Below, piece after piece: positions 18,096 through 25,691 of a stretch of DNA of 64,000 nucleotides. A program made the translations under genes and the position numbers. Below the pieces are notes generated by a model that was not told where the DNA came from, did not search any database, and saw nothing but the letters and a program-made list of their open reading frames with translations. The DNA comes from Paraktedonobacter carboxidivorans. GTDB taxonomy: Bacteria > Chloroflexota > Ktedonobacteria > Ktedonobacterales > Ktedonobacteraceae. How positions within the stretch are numbered: position 1 is the first letter of the stretch; each line of letters opens with the position of its first letter. The stretch lies in the NCBI GenBank assembly GCA_041156125.1, contig JBEVTI010000001.1, forward strand, positions 248,001 through 312,000, written 5' to 3'.

Positions 18096-19085
18096 ATGGC
18101 CATTACGGTAACAGGAGCAACCGGCTTTCTGGGGAGCGCATTAGTGAGCGAACTGGTCAAAGGCCAGCAAGAAGTGCGCATACTTGTACGCGATGAAGAG
18201 AAAGCGCGGGCATACTTCGGCAATGCAGTGACAATTATTCCAGGAGATGTCACCAATTTGACGCAAGTTCAGCGCGCCCTTGATGGCGCAGAGACGCTTT
18301 ACCATCTTGCCGGTCGTCTCTATCATCCCGCGACCCCGACAGAGCTTTATTACCAGACACATGTGCAGGGTACGCGCACTGTTCTGGAGGCGTGCCAGGG
18401 GCAGAAGCAGCTGCAGCGCATCGTTCACGTCAGCACTACCGGAGTCCATGGTATCACAGGAGCTACCCCTGCCGCTGAAGATGCTCCTTTCGCGCCTACT
18501 AACCCTTACGAGAAGACCAAGCTCGAAGGAGAACTGCTAGCAATTCAGGCCTACCAGGAACAGAACCTACCCGTTAGTATTGTGCGTCCCGGCCTTGTCT
18601 ATGGTCCTGGTGATTTGCACCTGCTCGGCTTCTTCAAGACAATTCAAAAAGGGCTTTTTCGCGTAATCGCCGAGGGCAAAGCTTGCTTGCACCCGGTGTA
18701 TATCGATGACATGGTGTCCGCTTTTCTGCTCTGCGCCAGGTCAGAGCAGGCTGTTGGTCGCACCTATAATATCGCTGGCAATCAAATCGTGACCATTCGC
18801 CAGTTGGCGAGCGCGATTGCTGCCTCAATGGGGCACAAGCTGCCGGGTGGGAGTATTCCACTCTGGCTTGCTAATATGGCTTCAGACATCTTTACTGTTA
18901 CTCCTGGTATGAAAGGAGAACAAGCTCCTCTGACACGCAGCCGGGTCAACTTCCTCACGCACAGTCGCGTCTATGACATTAACCGGGCCAGATCTGAATT
19001 GGGCTATTCGCCTGGAATTGGGATGGAAGAGGGACTTAAACGAACTGCCGCCTGGTATAAGCAGCACCATTTTTTAGTAAGCTGA
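18096..19085 (+). CDS. NAD-dependent epimerase/dehydratase (extended SDR)
   Basis: A 329-residue extended SDR with TVTGATGFLGSAL at the N-terminus, IPGDVTN as the acidic loop, VSTTGVHG and YEKTK as the catalytic set and RPGLVYGPGDLHLL. It is more distant from the two minus-strand epimerases than they are from each other. AGCGAGAGG lies about 7-10 bases before the ATG. It follows the GT2 gene by 117 bp and precedes a flippase-like gene. HpnA-like hopanoid-associated epimerases have this length and architecture, but no hopanoid synthesis gene is in view, so the substrate remains open. Confidence 0.85.
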   Translation: MAITVTGATGFLGSALVSELVKGQQEVRILVRDEEKARAYFGNAVTIIPGDVTNLTQVQRALDGAETLYHLAGRLYHPATPTELYYQTHVQGTRTVLEACQGQKQLQRIVHVSTTGVHGITGATPAAEDAPFAPTNPYEKTKLEGELLAIQAYQEQNLPVSIVRPGLVYGPGDLHLLGFFKTIQKGLFRVIAEGKACLHPVYIDDMVSAFLLCARSEQAVGRTYNIAGNQIVTIRQLASAIAASMGHKLPGGSIPLWLANMASDIFTVTPGMKGEQAPLTRSRVNFLTHSRVYDINRARSELGYSPGIGMEEGLKRTAAWYKQHHFLVS

Positions 19086-19125
19086 TCAAGTAGATCGCCG
19101 ATTACACCATCCGAACATCTGGAGA

Positions 19126-19150
19126 CGTGGGTGGATAAAGCCCACCCACG
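19126..19150 (+). other. Stem-loop between SDR and flippase-like genes
   Basis: A perfect 9-bp stem (CGTGGGTGG 19126-19134, CCACCCACG 19142-19150) with a 7-base loop in the 113-bp gap. No T-run follows, so it more likely attenuates or stabilises transcript than stops it. Confidence 0.45.
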
Positions 19151-19198
19151 GCTTAACCAGTTGCTTCCCTATGCCTGTTGTGAGGAGAAAGTAACTTT

Positions 19199-20302
19199 AT
19201 GAAACGTACATTCAATAGTCCTATTGTCAAAATAATTTTTGGCCTGCTAATAGGCGCTGGTTTGTTATTGCTCATCTCCCGTTTTGTGAATGTCGCCAAG
19301 AGCCTCGCTGTTGTACAACAACATCTGATGACTCCTCGCGGTGTGCTTTTTACTCTGATCGCAGGTGTCTTTTTCCTGCTAGCCTTTGCCCTACGAGGTG
19401 TGCGCTGGAAACTTATCCTGAATTCAGCAGGTCAAATCAAGACTATAACAGCCATTCGCATTGTGCTGATCAGTATCTTTCTTAATTTTCTACTGGTGAC
19501 TGGTAGTGGCGAGATAGCCCGGTCATTAATCCTCAAACGGACCGCGCAAATCCCTATTAGCCGTTCTTTGCCTACGATTGCTATGGATAGATCCCTGGAT
19601 TTGCTGCCAGCCCTGTTTATTATTGTCGCAATCCCCTTTCTCGGCCTGCAAATGGATATCAAGCTCTGGATCGTTTTAAGCCTGGTTGCCAGCTTGCTCA
19701 TCGGGCTAATTTGCTTTATAGGTTTAACTGCCTGGAAACGTTCGTTCGCGATAAAATTGCTACATAAGATTATCACCCTCATTCCCTTTCGTCTGGGTCA
19801 TAAGATTGAAGATTTCGCTACAAACTTCGTTGACTCGCTGATAAATGCTGCGCGGCGTCCCAAAATCTTTCTGCCAGCAATTTTATTGACCTGTCTGGCA
19901 GTTTTCTGCGATGGGCTCTTCGCTATGTTCATCTTCTGGGCTATTGGCCTGCCCGTTTCCTTCAGGCTGGCTATCTTTGGGTATACTTTCTTCAATATGT
20001 CTACCATCTTGCCTTCCCCTCCAGGACAACTGGGCAGTAATGAGGCAATCGGTCTCCTGGTTTTCAGCGGCCTTCTCCATTTGCCCGCTGACAAAGTTAC
20101 CGCGATGTTCGTTGTCTCCCATCCCTGGGCTGCCATACTTATGTTTACAGCCTGTATATTCAGTTTGAAAAGTCTCGGCCTGACTATTTCCAGTACCTTC
20201 AAGATGCGCCCTTCCTCCGACAATATGCCAGAGAGCAAATACAAAGCAAACTCGGCAGAGACCTCTACAGAAAAAGAGGGGCTTAAAACTATCCCGGTTT
20301 GA
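19199..20302 (+). CDS. Flippase-like integral membrane protein (LPG synthase TM / UPF0104 family)
   Basis: A 367-residue polytopic protein with about eight membrane segments. The fold signature of the UPF0104/AglD-like family is visible: AFALRGVRWKLIL after the second segment, TGSGEIARSLILKR, AMDRSLDLLPAL and PSPPGQLGSNEA near the C-terminal third. Members are thought to move lipid-linked molecules or belong to lysyl-phosphatidylglycerol synthases lacking the soluble domain; here the soluble domain is absent. GAGGAG sits upstream of the start. It is the last gene of the radical SAM-GT2-SDR set and may move the product lipid across the membrane. The final roughly 50 residues are polar. Confidence 0.8.
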   Translation: MKRTFNSPIVKIIFGLLIGAGLLLLISRFVNVAKSLAVVQQHLMTPRGVLFTLIAGVFFLLAFALRGVRWKLILNSAGQIKTITAIRIVLISIFLNFLLVTGSGEIARSLILKRTAQIPISRSLPTIAMDRSLDLLPALFIIVAIPFLGLQMDIKLWIVLSLVASLLIGLICFIGLTAWKRSFAIKLLHKIITLIPFRLGHKIEDFATNFVDSLINAARRPKIFLPAILLTCLAVFCDGLFAMFIFWAIGLPVSFRLAIFGYTFFNMSTILPSPPGQLGSNEAIGLLVFSGLLHLPADKVTAMFVVSHPWAAILMFTACIFSLKSLGLTISSTFKMRPSSDNMPESKYKANSAETSTEKEGLKTIPV

Positions 20303-20415
20303 ATATCTCACCTATTATTCAGCCCGGAATAGTCTCTTGCACACGCGCTTTGTGCTCAGAAGGCCTGACTGTTTCTCAGTAGCATGTCACTGGTACCTCA
20401 TCAATCAAATTGAAA

Positions 20416-20463
20416 ATGGCGCAGGACCAGGCTGGCCAGGCGGCTAGCCTGGTCCTGCGTCAT
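20416..20463. terminator. Long GC-rich hairpin, probable terminator of the upstream gene set
   Basis: Arms 20416-20433 and 20446-20463 form an 18-bp stem (one G-T pair) with a 12-base loop, 114 bases after the stop of the flippase-like gene. The core is CGCAGGACCAGGCT. There is no T-run, so efficiency is uncertain. Confidence 0.6.
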
Positions 20464-20848
20464 GAGATGGAGTCCTGCGCTCTGGATAGAAGCATGAAAA
20501 GTTGCTCGCAAGAAAATCAGAGATAACCATAGCCTTTTCTCTACGCGCGGAGCTTTGGCTCTTGGAGAAAAACAAAAATTCTACTACTAAGATGAGCGAT
20601 ATAAATGTAAATAAGTTTTGTATTAGATTTCCTTCATTTATTTAGCTGATGACCAAAGTTGTGAATTGGCTTCGCAAGCCATGTCAAAATTTCTTTGTCT
20701 ATGGCTTTTTTCCCATGCTATTGACAAAGTTCCTATATAATCATGTATGATAGGTGAGACGCCAGTTATATTAGCTTCAAATGGATAAAATCTAACTGAA
20801 TAGCACTAAAATAGTACTGAAAATATAGATAAACTGAATTTTATCTGG

Positions 20849-20854
20849 TATACT
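20849..20854 (+). promoter_or_regulatory. Extended -10 promoter element (TGGTATACT)
   Basis: TATACT at 20849-20854 is preceded by TGG, the extended -10 pattern, in an AT-rich stretch. The expected transcription start, about 7 bases downstream, coincides with a GTG codon at 20862 that opens a 48-codon frame. No clear -35 box is needed for extended -10 promoters, and none is seen. Confidence 0.4.
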
Positions 20855-20861
20855 AACACTT

Positions 20862-21008
20862 GTGCAGCGAGTATTACTACCATCAAATACTAAAGCGAAG
20901 AAGCAAGGTTCCAGTATTGTTAATACCAGCGCATTAAAAGCGAGTAGTACCTCTAGCGTGGTAAACAATGTTAAATGGAATGCTTGTGTGGTAGGTGGAC
21001 GCCTTTGA
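20862..21008 (+). CDS. Possible leaderless 48-residue peptide
   Basis: A GTG-initiated frame of 48 codons ends with TGA at 21006-21008. The peptide is basic at the N-terminus (MQRVLLPSNTKAKKQG), Ser/Asn/Val-rich in the middle and ends NACVVGGRL with a single Cys. There is no ribosome-binding site; the start codon falls where transcription from the upstream extended -10 element should begin, which would make it leaderless. It lies in the 1.1-kb gap before a LuxR-type regulator gene. A chance open frame of this length is possible, so this is a candidate only. Confidence 0.3.
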   Translation: MQRVLLPSNTKAKKQGSSIVNTSALKASSTSSVVNNVKWNACVVGGRL

Positions 21009-21146
21009 CCTCAGAGATGAGCATTATAACACGAAAACGGGTTACTATTCCAGGTTGTATACGCATTGTTGCGCGGGCAATATAAATTTTCTTTTATGGT
21101 CTGAAAATAAACCTGTGGATGCTTCATGCGGGATGTTCCCAGAAAA

Positions 21147-21185
21147 CTCAGAAAGTTCTGAGTATAGGCCTCAGGAAGTTCTGGG
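21147..21185. promoter_or_regulatory. Two tandem palindromic boxes upstream of the LuxR-type gene
   Basis: CTCAGAAAGTTCTGAG (21147-21162) is a perfect palindrome apart from its AG centre. An imperfect second copy, CTCAGGAAGTTCTGGG, lies at 21170-21185. Their centres are 23 bp apart, about two helical turns, as expected for cooperative binding by a dimeric regulator. They are about 220-255 bases before the likely start of the LuxR-type gene at 21402. Confidence 0.5.
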
Positions 21186-21401
21186 TATCTGTTGCCGAAC
21201 GCCTGCGGTATGAAGACATAGACAGATTGCTAGTATGTCAACATCCAACGCAGTCGGATAAACTGGTTGCGGGATGATTCCCAGATTGTGCTTACGTTGC
21301 CAGTTTCTCCTCTACCTTTGTGACGCTGTTTCCTCAGAGTGATAGAAACAGATTGTAGGCAGTATAACTGTAATATCGGTTATAAGGTAGGATATGGGTA
21401 T

Positions 21402-22073
21402 ATGGAAACACCTGAAATGATTCGCGGAAAAGTATCTATTCGTCTTATAGTTGTAGCTGATCATGTCATTCTACGTCAGGGTATAAATGCCATGCTTCAC
21501 GGGGAACACGGCTTTGAAGTAATCGGGGAGGCGGAAAATGGGAGAGTTGCGCTCAGACTGGTCACGGAACTTCAGCCAGACATTGTCTTAATTGATACCT
21601 CCCTGGAAGTCACAAACGGCTTAGAGATAGCTCAGCAATTATTAAGAAGTTCGCCAAACACGCGGGTTGTTTTATTCGCGGGTTCCAGTGACGAGAAACT
21701 CTTATTTGAAGCCTTACGCATCGGTGTCCACGGTTATTTACACAAAACGGTATCGATCAACGATCTCCAGGAGGCTTTACGCGCTGTACAGGGCGGGGAG
21801 CGCGTTTTGGGAGAAACGCAGGCTGTAACTCAGGTGCTGGTTGAATTCCATCGCCTGGTAAAAGAACAAAATCGCTTGAATCGAGGATTGAGCACGACGG
21901 AAATCGAGCTCATTCATCTTGCCTCAAAGGGATATACCAATAAAGAGATTGGCAAACAACATTTCTGGAGTGAGGTGCAGGTGAAACGCAAGATGCAGGA
22001 TATATATCGCAAGCTACAAGTTGGCGACCGCGCTCAGGCAGTCGCTGAAGCGATGCGCCAGGGTTTGATATGA
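21402..22073 (+). CDS. Response regulator, NarL/FixJ family (receiver + LuxR-type HTH)
   Basis: About 223 residues from the ATG at 21402; an in-frame upstream start at 21339 would add 21 residues with no domain content. The receiver domain shows VVADHVILRQGINAML (usual acidic pair reduced to A-D), the phospho-acceptor Asp in IVLIDTSLE and Lys in GYLHKTVS. The C-terminal HTH has LSTTEIELIHLASKGYTNKE and LQVGDRAQAVAEAM. No histidine kinase is adjacent, so it is an orphan regulator. The loss of one acidic residue of the Mg-binding pair may alter phosphorylation. It may act on the palindromes in its own upstream region. Confidence 0.85.
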   Translation: METPEMIRGKVSIRLIVVADHVILRQGINAMLHGEHGFEVIGEAENGRVALRLVTELQPDIVLIDTSLEVTNGLEIAQQLLRSSPNTRVVLFAGSSDEKLLFEALRIGVHGYLHKTVSINDLQEALRAVQGGERVLGETQAVTQVLVEFHRLVKEQNRLNRGLSTTEIELIHLASKGYTNKEIGKQHFWSEVQVKRKMQDIYRKLQVGDRAQAVAEAMRQGLI

Positions 22074-22143
22074 ACCAAATCCACAGTATTTCTTTACGAT
22101 TACGTTTTTTTAGTATTTACTCACTGAGTTAAAGGAAACGACC

Positions 22144-22413
22144 ATGACGGAATGTCCACAATGCGGAACTATCAACCAGGATGATGTGAAAAATTGTAGT
22201 GAATGCCGAATAAATATGTACTGGGCCGCGCAACATTATCAAGAGCTTGCCACGCTTCGCCAGAGCAACCAGCTCGCAGCAGCTCCTCAGACGCCTTCCT
22301 TCCTGGTTGAAACCAGCCAGAAAGTCGATAAAGGCCCGACCGCTGGCTGGCTCTATAATACTATCAAAAAATTTGGCTTAAAAGATGCTGGCAAAAAGGT
22401 TTCAACGATCTAA
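22144..22413 (+). CDS. Small zinc-ribbon protein
   Basis: An 89-residue protein opening with a four-cysteine zinc-ribbon (CPQCG at residues 4-8, CSEC at 19-22). The rest is polar with no membrane segment or enzyme motif. A strong AAAGGAAA site precedes the ATG. It follows the LuxR-type gene by 70 bp on the same strand and may be cotranscribed. The function is unknown; such short zinc-ribbon proteins are common and often bind nucleic acids or partner proteins. Confidence 0.65.
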   Translation: MTECPQCGTINQDDVKNCSECRINMYWAAQHYQELATLRQSNQLAAAPQTPSFLVETSQKVDKGPTAGWLYNTIKKFGLKDAGKKVSTI

Positions 22414-22486
22414 CACGTTACTCTCATTGCTTTGCTTTAGGCGCTTATGAGCCGTGCTTGATTTTATCAGAGCAGGAGAAATGTCT

Positions 22487-22529
22487 TTGTTGTTTTGTGG
22501 GTCGCCACAAGTGGCTTGCAAAACAACAA
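22487..22529 (+). other. Nested stem-loop in a 413-bp gap
   Basis: An outer 11-bp stem (TTGTTGTTTTG 22487-22497, complement 22519-22529) encloses a second 5-bp stem, GCCAC-AA-GTGGC (22504-22515). The gap 22414-22826 holds no convincing gene. There is no T-run, so this may be a structured leader or small RNA element rather than a terminator. Confidence 0.4.
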
Positions 22530-22826
22530 CATTTGACGGGTATATGGTCCTCACGCTCGCAATTAGAGGGCTGACGACCCTTCACGCTCCTGCTATTTTT
22601 TTCGTGCAGCGGATTCCACAATCATTCGCGACGACTCATAATAGTGCTAATGCCGCTGTTCTCTCTTTTTTAGAGCAAAGCATGTCCCAGGTAGTGCTAC
22701 TGTTACGTGATAGACTTGACACTCAATGAGGCTTCTTAGTATGATTGATAAACAAAGTTAAGAAGAGCACGCTTGCTTCTTCTTGCGGATCAAGTAGATC
22801 AAAAGCAGAGAGGCCGGTGATATTTC

Positions 22827-23645
22827 GTGGCGCAGGCAAATCCAAACTCATTTCAGTCTCCATGGCAGGGAGCGCTCTGGGATTTAACGCGAATCGTTGG
22901 AACCATTCGACGCGCACATGCCTTTGGACGCCTGACCCTGCGCAATAGTGATCGTGTTGGGATTATTCACCTCTATTTTCATAGTGGCAACCTTGTGCAT
23001 ATCGTGGGCAGTAGTGGCAACGCTGAGGCCGCATTGCGCGATTTGTCTCACTGGACACATGCTGCGGTGCGTTTTGAGCGCGGCGCGAGCGCGAAGACTA
23101 GCACTATTACTGCCGAAGAACTGCATACCTTTGACGAGTTGCTTCTGCATTTTCAAAACATTGGGCTGGTCGCGACTCCAGCGCAGCCGCGTGTGGTTGA
23201 GGGCAACGTGGTCAGTACAACTCCAGGGGAGCAATTACTCACGCCGCAAGAGTGGCGCATTTTGATTGAGGGTACCCGGCGTGTCTCGCTGGCTGTAGCT
23301 CATTTGATTGGACCACGTGAAGCGCTGAAAGTGTTGCGCGACATTTTGGATGATTGCTCGGCAGCGTTTCCAGCTTTTACTACTCTGCAAATCGCTAATA
23401 CTGGTTATCTGCAAATCACTGATACCTCGCAACTTGACCGGATGCCGCGCCAGGAACTCCTGGAGGGCTTTAACGCGCTGATCGCCACCTGTCAGTATTT
23501 CTGCGTGCCAATTATTGGCGAAGTGGAAGCGCACAAGCTGATTATCCAGGGACTGGGCGATATATGTACCTCTATGATTACTCTGGGCGTATTCAGGGTG
23601 AACAATGGCCTGCTTTCTGCTCCTCGCAAGTCTTCTACCTCATAA
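22827..23645 (+). CDS. DUF4388-like protein
   Basis: A 272-residue protein starting at GTG, with AGAGAGG about 13 bases upstream. Residues about 10-100 have the pattern of DUF4388/PATAN domains (LTRIVGTIRRAHAFGRLTL, GIIHLYFHSGNLVHIVG), which occur in bacterial signalling proteins. The second half (about 125-255) is a separate domain, partly helical, containing an ILIEGTRRVSLAVAHLIGP segment. No catalytic motif is visible. It lies alone between the zinc-ribbon gene and a convergent DUF169 gene. Role: probably a sensory or scaffold protein of an unidentified pathway. Confidence 0.6.
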   Translation: MAQANPNSFQSPWQGALWDLTRIVGTIRRAHAFGRLTLRNSDRVGIIHLYFHSGNLVHIVGSSGNAEAALRDLSHWTHAAVRFERGASAKTSTITAEELHTFDELLLHFQNIGLVATPAQPRVVEGNVVSTTPGEQLLTPQEWRILIEGTRRVSLAVAHLIGPREALKVLRDILDDCSAAFPAFTTLQIANTGYLQITDTSQLDRMPRQELLEGFNALIATCQYFCVPIIGEVEAHKLIIQGLGDICTSMITLGVFRVNNGLLSAPRKSSTS

Positions 23646-23707
23646 TAAGCAGCCTCTTGGTGGCGCGGGCTATCCTGGCTGGCAAAACAGAAGTCATTTT
23701 TCGTTTT

Positions 23708-23797
23708 GAAGAGTTTTGGTGGGCGAGCAGCACCCGCCAAAACTCTTCTTTTCTCCGGGGAGGCAAAAGCTGTTTGGCCTAATTTTACAAAATCAGG
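23708..23797 (+). repeat. Two-hairpin repeat, copy 1 (includes terminator of upstream gene)
   Basis: Part A is a 16-bp hairpin (arms 23708-23723 and 23733-23748, sequence AAGAGTTTTGGTGGG and its near complement) followed by TTTTCTCC, a good intrinsic terminator for the gene ending at 23645. Part B, about 30 bases later, is an imperfect palindrome at 23778-23797 with an ATTTTACAAAAT core. The same A-then-B layout and the shared stretch CTTCTTTTCTCCGG recur at 37134-37230. It sits between convergent genes. Confidence 0.75.
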
Positions 23798-23807
23798 AGT
23801 AACTCAT

Positions 23808-24515
23808 TTAGACGACGCTAAATTTTTCTTTCTGACTCTGGTGATAAGGAGCCAGCGCGGCGTTCGCGGCAACGATGACTTCCAGGCGTTCAATCAGGCC
23901 GGCAAATTCGGCAATGGGTAGGGTGAGCACTACTTCACCAGGAGTAAGGTTAATATAGGTGCGCGCCCCAACACAGCCGAAGCTCATTGACGCAGCTCCG
24001 GCCTTGAGAGTACGAGGGATCACAGCGCAAGTTGGGCGTCCAAAGGCTGACTGACCCGATTGGAGCCAGCTTAGATTCCCTAGAGCTTCCGCGACCAGCA
24101 TGGCCTGGCGCGTGTCTAAAATGCACAGCACTATCTCGGCCTCGCCTGGAAACTGGTCGAGTCGGCCATAAAGAATGTTCTGATGCGGTTTCTCTACGAC
24201 TGGTAGCGCGGCTACCTCGGCTGGCGAAAAATACTCTACACTGGCCATCGTCTCTACCAGTTCCTGAGCACGCTGCTGATCCAGTGCGGGCATAATAAAA
24301 CCCATTGTCAACATGCCAATGGGACACTCTTGATGATCAGCAGCTCCAGCGTAAAAAACGCCTTGCTCGGCCAGACGCCAGAAGGTGCAGGCTGAAGGTA
24401 CATGTTTGTTGAGAACTGGCACACTTGCGGGCACGGTATCAACAAAAGCCAGCCCGATAGGAGACTGTTTGAGCTGGAGTAAAGTACTGAAACGCTGCGT
24501 GAGATCCTGGTACAC
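23808..24515 (-). CDS. DUF169 family protein
   Basis: About 235 residues in the DUF169 pattern: an N-terminal helix with SPIGLAFVD, a central CTFWRLAEQGVFYAGAADH with ECPIGMLTMG, and a C-terminal half with VIPRTLKAGAASMSFGCVG and NLTPGEV. Several conserved Cys residues are present. The biochemical function of DUF169 is not established. I favour the GTG at 24515 (VYQDLTQRF) because AAGAAAG lies just upstream; a TTG at 24536 would add seven residues. It is monocistronic, convergent with the DUF4388-like gene and separated from it by the two-hairpin repeat. Confidence 0.75.
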   Translation of the reverse strand: MYQDLTQRFSTLLQLKQSPIGLAFVDTVPASVPVLNKHVPSACTFWRLAEQGVFYAGAADHQECPIGMLTMGFIMPALDQQRAQELVETMASVEYFSPAEVAALPVVEKPHQNILYGRLDQFPGEAEIVLCILDTRQAMLVAEALGNLSWLQSGQSAFGRPTCAVIPRTLKAGAASMSFGCVGARTYINLTPGEVVLTLPIAEFAGLIERLEVIVAANAALAPYHQSQKEKFSVV

Positions 24516-24625
24516 TATATTTCTTCTTTCTTGCAATAGCTAATAAAACAGCCGGGCTGCTTTATTGTATCACTAAAAATTTCTTCTGAATACCTTGACT
24601 CAACAAAGCGGTGGTAGCGTAGGCT

Positions 24626-25420
24626 CTACACATGGTATTTTTTTGCCAGACCCTTGATCCAATTGCTCTGGGCAGCCGAGGGTACGAAGTTATTTTTAAG
24701 AAAGCGCTTGTTCATGTTGAGGATAAAGGTGTATTCATTGGGAGTTACATTGCTGCCTCCCTCAGACATGGCACCCGTTACAAACGCATTGAGCTTTTGT
24801 ACCTTCTCGCGTAGTTCAATTATTTCAGCAGAAGAAGTCGCATTGCGGGCCTCCGGTGCCTGTGAAGCCTGCCACTTTTCATAAGCTGCCACGTTCTTAT
24901 TCCACGCTCCCAATCCGGCCAGATAGTCGGCACGTTCGTTCTGCGTGTGACCAGCATGGCCGCGCACCCACTCAAAAGTCGTTGGCGCGCCGCGTTTGCG
25001 TAGGAGAATCTTGTAGAGGTCCCAAAGGTCCAGGTTGGCTTTACCTTTAAAAAGCCCTTGAGCCGTCTTAATGGTATATTCGCTGTCACTATAAATCTTC
25101 AAAGGATAGTCACGTGGCGCGATGCTCAAAGTGGCCAGTACTGCAGAGATTTCGGCACGATTGTTGGTAGTTTCCGGGGATGTTGGAATATGCCCAAACG
25201 ACTCGATGCGTTCAGCATGCTCCAGAATCTCACCGTTTACTACTGCTTCGGCGGCTACAAGGATAGTACTCCAGCCAGCCGGACCACCAGGATTTTTGAT
25301 GCACGCACCATCAGTATAGGCCAGCGTGCCTTTTGAACCAAGAACAGTTTGAACTTGCTCAACGGTAATTGCGCCTAAAGCTGTAATAATAGATTTCCAT
25401 TCGAGAGAACTATTGATCAT
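24626..25420 (-). CDS. Ribonuclease HI with C-terminal extension
   Basis: About 264 residues from the ATG at 25420, which has GGAG 6 bases upstream; a longer upstream frame lacks such a site. The RNase H fold occupies roughly residues 35-180 with the four catalytic acids in order: Asp in YTDGA, Glu in NNRAEIS, Asp in YSDSEY and Asp in NERADYLAG, plus the handle-like WVRGHAGHTQ. It cleaves RNA of RNA-DNA hybrids. About 85 residues follow the catalytic domain with no recognised motif (a helical ELREKVQKLNAF segment, then NEYTFILNMNKRF), longer than the typical 155-residue enzyme. Confidence 0.88.
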   Translation of the reverse strand: MINSSLEWKSIITALGAITVEQVQTVLGSKGTLAYTDGACIKNPGGPAGWSTILVAAEAVVNGEILEHAERIESFGHIPTSPETTNNRAEISAVLATLSIAPRDYPLKIYSDSEYTIKTAQGLFKGKANLDLWDLYKILLRKRGAPTTFEWVRGHAGHTQNERADYLAGLGAWNKNVAAYEKWQASQAPEARNATSSAEIIELREKVQKLNAFVTGAMSEGGSNVTPNEYTFILNMNKRFLKNNFVPSAAQSNWIKGLAKKYHV

Positions 25421-25566
25421 ACATTGCTCCAAATTCCTTTCCACAGGGCTTGCCTGGTCAGTTCGCATATCTACACGTACTATTATAAAATACCTGGAAC
25501 ATTTGTCAACAAACAGGGGATGTTTTGAGGGCGCTGCAAAAATCTTTTGTCCTGCCCTGAAGAAAA

Positions 25567-25618
25567 TGAGAGAGTGGAGCATGAAGGGGCTATGGCTCCC
25601 TCATGCTCCACTCTCTCA
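25567..25618 (-). terminator. Intrinsic terminator of the transketolase gene
   Basis: A perfect 18-bp stem (arms 25567-25584 and 25601-25618) with a 16-base loop. On the minus strand it follows the transketolase stop by about 75 bases, and the sequence after the stem is CATTTTCTTC. Confidence 0.75.
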
Positions 25619-25691
25619 CGCTCTGTGGGGAAGGGTCTTGCAAAGCGAGAAGGCGACTTTTAAACAACCCTGGATGGGAAAGCAAGAACGA

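Noticed and set aside
20721..20751. TTGACA with TATAAT or TATGAT downstream
   Set aside because: Spacing is 9 bp to TATAAT and 19 bp to TATGAT, neither near the ideal 17, and no start codon follows closely.
20995..21213. 72-codon open frame upstream of the LuxR-type gene
   Set aside because: It runs through the palindromic boxes and begins inside the 48-codon candidate; no ribosome-binding site and no protein-like pattern.
22481..22729. 82-codon open frame with AGGAGAA just before the ATG
   Set aside because: It contains the nested stem-loop, has no recognisable composition or family, and the ribosome-binding site is only two bases from the ATG. Probably chance.
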